42,665 nucleotides of DNA from Crenothrix polyspora. Lineage in GTDB: Bacteria; Pseudomonadota; Gammaproteobacteria; Methylococcales; Methylomonadaceae. Each line of letters opens with the position of its first letter. The stretch's first letter is position 1. The notes under the pieces are model-generated. The model was not told the origin of the DNA. It saw only the letters and a program-made list of their open reading frames with translations, and did no database searches. Location of the stretch: NCBI GenBank assembly GCA_945902915.1, contig CAMDNJ010000009.1, positions 1-42,665 on the forward strand. Direction: 5' to 3'. This document shows, piece by piece, positions 37,526 through 42,665 of this stretch. The translations under genes and the position numbers were made by a program.

Positions 37526-38593
37526 TTAATTTCGCATTCGATTGACTGAATAAAGCGCTAGCATCAACATGGTTAAAGACGGGGTAAAAGCAATTAAAGG
37601 CGGATTGAGGTCATAAATCAAACCTAGATGCCCCACAACTTCATCAACAATATTAAAGCCCATACCGATGACTATACCTATCATCATACGTTCACCTACA
37701 CTGACGCCCCGTTTAACGCTAATAATAAAAGGTGCCGATAACAACAGCATCATTAGTATAACTAAGGGATTAACAATTCGCGCCCAAAAAGCTAATTCAA
37801 AAGCATGTGATTTCTGATGATTTTTCTTCAAAAAATCAATATGGCGGCTTAAATCCACGAAGGTTAAATAATTTGGATTAATAGCCACGCTCTTTAGCAA
37901 ATTAGGCGCTATTGAAGTCAACCAAAGTAAATGCTCTTGCTTACTCACTAGCATTTGCTGAGTTGAAATGACCGAGGTTTTAATATTTGTAAACTCCCAT
38001 TGTTGATTACCTAGAAAAACGGCTGATTCTGCATGCAAAGCCTGCTGTAACTGTTGCTGCTCATTTAACTCATAAATATTGATATCAACTAGATGATGGT
38101 CATCAATAATCTCACGCACATTGATAAACTTTTTGCCTTCACGTAACCAAATATCATAATCAGAATTAATTTGTAGCTGTTGATGCTGGGCCGTTAGCCG
38201 CAGGTTTTTAGCTAGGCGTTCAGTGATGGGCACTACAAATTCACCTACCAATATTGATGTAATCACCAACACCACACCGGCCAACATAACCGCTCTTATA
38301 ATCCCAAAGATAGAAAGCCCTGCAGCTCTCATAGCAATAAGCTCACGATTATTACCCATTGCCCCTAGTATAAATAAACTGCCCAATAGGCCAGAGGCGG
38401 GCACTAATTCACAGAAAATACCTGGTGATAATAAGGCAATAAAATAAAAAATTTCTTTTAGGCCATAAGATTCCGTCATATCAGGTAATTCATCACTAAA
38501 GGTAAATAAATTAAATAACATCAATAATAATATGACGGCAACAAAAGCACCCTTAAGCACTTCTCTGACAATATAGCTTGTTAATACATTCAC
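37526..38593 (-). CDS. lptG: LPS export permease LptG
   Basis: LptG and LptF form the membrane part of the LptB2FG transporter that extracts lipopolysaccharide from the inner membrane. The 355-residue protein has three N-terminal membrane segments (from about 15 to 120, SPGIFCELVPASGLLGSL), a periplasmic beta-jellyroll region and three C-terminal segments (SAPFIISVKRGVSVGERMMIG region). It begins at a GTG at 38593 overlapping the lptF stop (GTGA). The long AT-rich block follows its end, so no downstream gene depends on it. The gene that lptFG often adjoins, pepA, is absent. Confidence 0.93.
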   Translation of the reverse strand: MNVLTSYIVREVLKGAFVAVILLLMLFNLFTFSDELPDMTESYGLKEIFYFIALLSPGIFCELVPASGLLGSLFILGAMGNNRELIAMRAAGLSIFGIIRAVMLAGVVLVITSILVGEFVVPITERLAKNLRLTAQHQQLQINSDYDIWLREGKKFINVREIIDDHHLVDINIYELNEQQQLQQALHAESAVFLGNQQWEFTNIKTSVISTQQMLVSKQEHLLWLTSIAPNLLKSVAINPNYLTFVDLSRHIDFLKKNHQKSHAFELAFWARIVNPLVILMMLLLSAPFIISVKRGVSVGERMMIGIVIGMGFNIVDEVVGHLGLIYDLNPPLIAFTPSLTMLMLALYSVNRMRN

Positions 38594-39735
38594 TTAAGTA
38601 CCTGGCCTTTTATTTTTAAAACCAACCATTGCCAACTATATAAACGAGCCAATAAAAGACTACCTATTAAAAACAACAGTACATTAACTCCAGCACCTCC
38701 GAGCCAAGTCGGAATAACACCATTAGTGACCCAGCCTTGACTGAGGCGAGTAAGATTTCCATAAGTAAAGTATATTAAAAATCCGGCAGCCATGTTTCCA
38801 TAAACACCACCTCTAGGCGAAATTTGTGCTAAAGGCACAGCAATGAAACTTAATAATAAAGCACCCATAGGTATAGAAAGCCGATGCTGTAGCTCAGCAA
38901 TATAAGCTTTAGTATGCTTCTGCCATAATGAATACGTTGAAACAGTGTGTATATGAATAGAGCTACGATTGGGTATTTTGGTTTCCAATCTAACTGCATA
39001 TTCAGCAAATTGTTCGATAACATAATCTAAATTACCAGGCTGGCCTTTTATGCGTTCACCCTGTTCAAATATAATATAACGGCCATCCGTTGAATCTTCT
39101 ATTCTAGCGACTGCTGAAGTTATTACACTGACATCCCTCTTGTCGTGTTCTAAACTTTGTACAAAAACCTCATGCATTTTTTTATCAGCATCAATCGTTT
39201 CCACGTAGAAAACTAAATCGCCTGCACTATATTCACTAAACTTACCTGCTGCTATACCTCTGGTTTCAGAAGTCTCTTCATCGTGTAATGCCAGCGTAAG
39301 TACTCTAGCCTCTGCCCAAGGCGCAGCAAACAATGACATTGCTACAGCCAAAAGACTAACGGGAAAAACCAATAAAAATACCGCTCTATAAATAACACCA
39401 GAACCACCGCCTGCCGAAGAAACAGCCGCCATTTCATGGTCTCTGTACATTCTACCCAACACCATCAAAACGGCTAAAAATAAAGCGGCAGGTAATAACT
39501 CTGCGATAGTCACGATTGTTTTTAGCCCCAGAATACTCAACAATGTTTCATTGGAAACTTGGCCGCTAATAGCCTGATCAAGAACACGTATAAATAGCCG
39601 ACTAACGATAATCACGACAAGAACTGATAAACCTCCTAAAAAAGTCTTCAGCAAGTCCTGAACGACCATTTTATCAAGAACGGTAATCCATGGTCGCGCT
39701 GTCTTTTTACGAGCTTTAGCCTCATCTTTCCTCAA
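38590..39735 (-). CDS. lptF: LPS export permease LptF
   Basis: LptF is the partner of LptG; the pair passes lipopolysaccharide from the inner membrane to LptC. The 381-residue protein has the same layout: three N-terminal segments, a periplasmic domain around 140-270 and C-terminal segments with IAVPLAQISPRGGVYGNMAAGFLIYF split across the membrane. The TTG at 39735 is supported by GGAGAG eight bases upstream; the ATG at 39669 is an alternative and would drop a basic N-terminal tail of 22 residues. Its stop overlaps the lptG start. Confidence 0.92.
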   Translation of the reverse strand: MRKDEAKARKKTARPWITVLDKMVVQDLLKTFLGGLSVLVVIIVSRLFIRVLDQAISGQVSNETLLSILGLKTIVTIAELLPAALFLAVLMVLGRMYRDHEMAAVSSAGGGSGVIYRAVFLLVFPVSLLAVAMSLFAAPWAEARVLTLALHDEETSETRGIAAGKFSEYSAGDLVFYVETIDADKKMHEVFVQSLEHDKRDVSVITSAVARIEDSTDGRYIIFEQGERIKGQPGNLDYVIEQFAEYAVRLETKIPNRSSIHIHTVSTYSLWQKHTKAYIAELQHRLSIPMGALLLSFIAVPLAQISPRGGVYGNMAAGFLIYFTYGNLTRLSQGWVTNGVIPTWLGGAGVNVLLFLIGSLLLARLYSWQWLVLKIKGQVLK

Positions 39736-39862
39736 ACCTGCTCTCCAATCATTTTTTGTTTTTCATGTTAAATCTAAATGTTACCTACCATTCTCCGCCT
39801 TGATAAGCTAAAGCAGTTATCATGTCCTCGGCTAAATGGGGGGCAAGCAACCTAAAAAAAGC

Positions 39863-40864
39863 TTATCTTTTTTTAGAAATTTGACGTCTTGGCTCAGGTT
39901 TGACGTTATTAAGAACAGGCTCAACTCTTTCTAAACCCGCAAACTCAAATAACAAATCCAATTCCTTATCGGTCAATTCATAAAAGTCACGTGTTCTTAA
40001 CCCGTCTGGTAACACAATAGGCCCATAACGCACACGCATCAAACGACTAACAACAACTTCTTGAGATTCCCATAAGCGCCTTACCAAGCGGTTACGACCT
40101 TCGTTAACAATAACGTGATACCATTTATTGGCACCTTCTCCACCAAAAAATCGAATCGCATCAAACTTAGCAATACCATCTTCAAGCTCCACACCTTGTT
40201 TTAGTTTTTCTAGAGTTGCATCTGAAACATCGCCTAGAATACGTACGGCATACTCACGTTCTACTTCAGTAGAGGGATGCATTAATCGATTAGCTAACTC
40301 ACCATTATTGGTTACTAGCAAAAGCCCCGAGGTATTAATATCTAATCTTCCTACGGAAATCCATCGTGCCGTTAACAATTCAGGTAACTGAGTAAATACT
40401 AGCGGCCTACCTTCTGGATCACGTCGAGTAACGATTTCACCAGTGGGTTTATGATAAAGCAACACGCGCGTCGGTTGTATAGCAAATTTTTCCCAATGCA
40501 CTACTCGCTCATTTAATTGAAGATGGTCGCCTTCTTTTAAACGATCGCCTAATTTAACGACATTATGATTAAGCTTGAGTCGACCTTCATCTATCCAGCG
40601 CTCAATTTCTCTACGTGAACCCATGCCACCACGAGCAAGTACTTTTTGTATCCGCTCTCCGACTTCGGGTTGAGCGCGAACATTTCTGCTCGTAACTTTG
40701 CTTACATCCGCAGGTTTAGCTGAAGGAATTGTTGCTTTAGCATCAGTGGTTTTCGGTGCCTGTTTTTGTTGATTTTTACGCTGTTGCTTAGGTGTCTTAT
40801 TGGCTCTCGTAGGCGAACTATTTGGCCGTTTGGATGAATCATTAGTTGGTTTCTTGCTGTTCAC
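39863..40864 (-). CDS. rluB: 23S rRNA pseudouridine synthase RluB
   Basis: RluB makes pseudouridine 2605 in 23S rRNA. The 333-residue protein starts with a basic, low-complexity tail of about 65 residues (Lys, Asn, Pro, Gln-rich), then an S4 RNA-binding domain (RIQKVLARGGMGSRREIERWI) and the RsuA-type catalytic domain with GRLDINTSGLL (catalytic Asp175). The long tail resembles those of other rluB genes. It overlaps scpB by 23 bp. An AT-only palindrome (39851-39875, CTAAAAAAAG and inverse) crosses its stop and may help end the transcript. Confidence 0.93.
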   Translation of the reverse strand: MNSKKPTNDSSKRPNSSPTRANKTPKQQRKNQQKQAPKTTDAKATIPSAKPADVSKVTSRNVRAQPEVGERIQKVLARGGMGSRREIERWIDEGRLKLNHNVVKLGDRLKEGDHLQLNERVVHWEKFAIQPTRVLLYHKPTGEIVTRRDPEGRPLVFTQLPELLTARWISVGRLDINTSGLLLVTNNGELANRLMHPSTEVEREYAVRILGDVSDATLEKLKQGVELEDGIAKFDAIRFFGGEGANKWYHVIVNEGRNRLVRRLWESQEVVVSRLMRVRYGPIVLPDGLRTRDFYELTDKELDLLFEFAGLERVEPVLNNVKPEPRRQISKKR

Positions 40865-41474
40865 TCATTACCTGCATAGGTTGTTGCATTTTATCTATCG
40901 GCCATTCAAGCTGTTGTATCTCTTGCAAAGTCGGTAGTTCATTTATTGATGCTATATTAAAATAATCTAAAAATTGTTTGGTTGTGCCATAAAGTCCTGG
41001 CCGACCAGGCACTTCTTTATGGGCAACGACTCGCACCCATTCTCGTTCAAGTAAGGTTTGAATAATGCTTGAGCTGACACTGACGCCGCGTATATCTTCA
41101 ATTTCACCCCGTGTTACCGGTTGTTTGTAAGCAATAATAGCTAAAGTTTCCAATAAGGCTCTGGAATATTTAGGCGGCTTTTCCTCAAATAAACGAGAAA
41201 CCCAACGCGACAATTCCTGCTTAACTTGAAACCGATAACCACTAGCGACGGCTTTTAATTCTATAGGTCGAAATCGATAATCTTCAATAATAGAATCTAT
41301 TGCTGACAGTATATCTGGAAGTTCTGGCTGCTCCAGCTCAGGAAAAACCTGCTGCACTTGTTTAGGCGTCATTGGCCGTCTAGCAGCAAATAAAATAGCC
41401 TCAACGATACGTTTAGTTTTCACATTGGCTTCAGGTAGCTCAGAGACTATAGATACATTATTCAAAGGTGTCAT
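40842..41474 (-). CDS. scpB: chromosome segregation/condensation protein ScpB
   Basis: ScpB is the winged-helix kite subunit that, with ScpA, binds SMC and shapes the chromosome. The open frame reaches 41876, overlapping scpA by 275 bp, but those upstream residues are a shadow. I place the start at the ATG at 41474 (210 residues), where the family-like TKRIVEAILFAARRPMTPKQV follows shortly. A GTG at 41585 is the alternative. The winged-helix part shows ALLETLAIIAYKQPVTRGEIEDIRGV and the WVRVVAHKEVPGRPGLYGTT end. A gap of 127 bp separates it from scpA if this start is right. Confidence 0.88.
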   Translation of the reverse strand: MTPLNNVSIVSELPEANVKTKRIVEAILFAARRPMTPKQVQQVFPELEQPELPDILSAIDSIIEDYRFRPIELKAVASGYRFQVKQELSRWVSRLFEEKPPKYSRALLETLAIIAYKQPVTRGEIEDIRGVSVSSSIIQTLLEREWVRVVAHKEVPGRPGLYGTTKQFLDYFNIASINELPTLQEIQQLEWPIDKMQQPMQVMSEQQETN

Positions 41475-41601
41475 GGTTAACTTCTTACGTCGTGATCTGA
41501 TTTTTTCAGCTACATGCTGAATATCTTTAGCGTAGGGCTTAAGTTTAAGTGGTACGACTTTTAAAGTGACATTTTCTGATCGCACACGCGCTTTAGAGGC
41601 C

Positions 41602-42417
41602 CTAGGTTTCGCTATGACAATTGACTTTTCTAACTCGAATTTCGGTATAGGGCTCAGATTGGATGATTTCGATAAGTCCTTCTTTGCCAAGTTCGAGGAT
41701 GGCCAAAAACGAGACAACAACTCCGTGTCGACCTTCTTTTCGGACAAATAATTGCGAGAAAAGGAGGTTATTTTCTCTTTCAAGGTATTCCAAAATGGTT
41801 GCCATTCGTTCACGGACAGATAACGCTTCTTTAGTAATTTGATGATGACTAAGTTGCGCAACCCGTTTAAAAACATCCTTAAGTGCCAGCAACATATCGT
41901 TTAACTGGACATCGGGTAACGGTTGATCAACACCTAATAAAGACACATCGACATCAATGGCGAATATGTCACGTTCAATTCTAGCTAATAAATCGATTTC
42001 TTCAGCTGCAGCCTTAATACATTCATATTCCTGCAAGCGACGAATCAAGGTGGCCCTAGGGTCCTCTTCTTCGTCATCGGCTTCAACTTGCCTAGGCAGT
42101 AGCATTCTCGATTTTATCTCTGCCAATAAAGCTGCCATAACCAGATATTCTGCAGCCAACTCTAAATTCAATTCCCCCATCAATTTAATATAACTAATAT
42201 ATTGTTGGGTAATTTGAGCAATTGGGATATTCACAATATCTAGATTTTGTCGCCGAATCAAATACAGCAATAAATCCAAAGGACCTTCAAATAAATCTAG
42301 AAAGACCTCTAAAGCATCCGGTGGTATATAAAGATCATCGGGTAACTTTTCAAAAGGTGCGCCATTAACTATGGCGAAAGCCGCCGACATTGGCTGTATT
42401 GATGCAATCGCAGTCAT
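41602..42417 (-). CDS. scpA: chromosome segregation/condensation protein ScpA
   Basis: ScpA is the kleisin that bridges the SMC heads and binds two ScpB subunits. The 271-residue protein has the N-terminal ScpA motif FEGPLDLLLYLIRRQNLDI, IAQITQQYISYI and LAAEYLVMAALLAEIKSRMLLP, and ends with the C-terminal winged-helix block (VVSFLAILELGKEGLIEIIQ). An acidic DDEEEDP stretch near 115 links the parts. The first ATG at 42417 is used; an in-frame Met10 is possible. The order M50 protease, scpA, scpB, rluB is a conserved gammaproteobacterial arrangement. Confidence 0.93.
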   Translation of the reverse strand: MTAIASIQPMSAAFAIVNGAPFEKLPDDLYIPPDALEVFLDLFEGPLDLLLYLIRRQNLDIVNIPIAQITQQYISYIKLMGELNLELAAEYLVMAALLAEIKSRMLLPRQVEADDEEEDPRATLIRRLQEYECIKAAAEEIDLLARIERDIFAIDVDVSLLGVDQPLPDVQLNDMLLALKDVFKRVAQLSHHQITKEALSVRERMATILEYLERENNLLFSQLFVRKEGRHGVVVSFLAILELGKEGLIEIIQSEPYTEIRVRKVNCHSET

Positions 42418-42435
42418 GTCCTAGCCTTATAAAAA

Positions 42436-42665
42436 CTACATACCCGCAATGGAAAAAAATATTTTCTGAGCGATGAACAGAGGATATTCTAAAATAACAT
42501 TTAAAATTTTAGTATAAAGCAGCACTAATAAAACTATAAAGCCATAGCGTTCTAAACGATTATATTGGCTAGCCCAGTAACGGGGTAAAATACCCGTCAA
42601 AATACGACTGCCATCTAAGGGTGGAATCGGTAATAAATTAATCATTGCCAAAACTAAATTAATTG
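42436..42665 (-). CDS. site-2 protease family M50 membrane metalloprotease, C-terminal part
   Basis: The frame is open past the right edge of the window, so only the C-terminal 75 or so residues are seen. They contain NLLPIPPLDGSRIL, where the LDG aspartate is the third zinc ligand of M50 (site-2) proteases, followed by two hydrophobic segments (about IVLLVLLYTKILNVIL and LFIAQKIFFSIAG). The N-terminal HExxH motif is outside the window. Small M50 homologues of this type commonly sit just before scpA. Substrate unknown. Confidence 0.82.
   Translation of the reverse strand, partial: INLVLAMINLLPIPPLDGSRILTGILPRYWASQYNRLERYGFIVLLVLLYTKILNVILEYPLFIAQKIFFSIAGM

Noticed and set aside
39851-39875. 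rho-independent terminator after rluB
   Set aside because: The palindrome is almost entirely A and T and overlaps the stop codon, so a stable GC stem is missing; I mention it only within the rluB entry.
41475-41876. long N-terminal extension of scpB inside scpA
   Set aside because: The upstream residues lie in the scpA coding strand in another frame and have the composition of a shadow frame; scpB homologues start near the ATG at 41474.

Overview
The window reads as a chromosomal stretch of a moderately AT-rich gammaproteobacterium. Gene orders such as hslVU-DUF971-ubiE-ubiJ-ubiB, tgt-yajC-secDF, ndk-rlmN-pilW-hisS-yfgM-bamB-der and M50 protease-scpA-scpB-rluB are characteristic of that class. 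A split class II ribonucleotide reductase (NrdJa/NrdJb), a fused ThiS-ThiG and several REP-like hairpins in the intergenic gaps would fit a methanotroph of the Methylococcales. That placement is an inference from remembered gene content, not a computed phylogeny.

Layout. The left edge carries the C-terminal nuclease end of a type III restriction enzyme (2-370), then the converging nrdJa-nrdJb operon (minus strand), whose upstream region has a tandem pair of NrdR boxes. From 3.8 to 9.5 kb run the HslVU protease and the aerobic ubiquinone genes ubiE, ubiJ and ubiB, with a hairpin-rich repeat placed between ubiJ and ubiB. An unknown secreted protein, yaeQ and the ABC-F ATPase gene ybiT follow. 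From 12.8 to 15.6 kb is a gene-poor accessory stretch with a small lipoprotein, an unrecognised 227-residue protein and a degenerate 21-bp tandem repeat array. From 15.7 to 28 kb is housekeeping on the plus strand: tgt, yajC, secD, secF; then ndk, rlmN, pilW, hisS, yfgM, bamB, der, tpx. Two tandem PAP2 phosphatase paralogues with copied leaders follow.

On the minus strand from 32.6 to 29.9 kb are a DAHP synthase, the ThiS-ThiG fusion and trmB, and upstream of them folA. A 196-bp inverted-repeat element separates folA from a plus-strand type I asparaginase. Next is a MntA-HepT toxin-antitoxin pair and about 1.9 kb of non-coding or decayed DNA: a REP-like hairpin, a frameshifted gene remnant, and a very AT-rich block full of alternative short hairpins and direct repeats. 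The right end is all minus strand: lptF-lptG (LPS export), rluB, scpB, scpA (chromosome condensation) and the C-terminal part of an M50 site-2 protease that runs off the edge.

Most coding content is conventional. The least explained material is the 21-bp heptad-coding array at 15.1-15.46 kb, the AT-rich structured block at 36.7-37.5 kb, the 33.3-33.5 kb inverted-repeat element, and the duplicated PAP2 pair. No tRNA, rRNA, CRISPR array or complete insertion sequence was seen. I found no convincing multi-gene novel system here.
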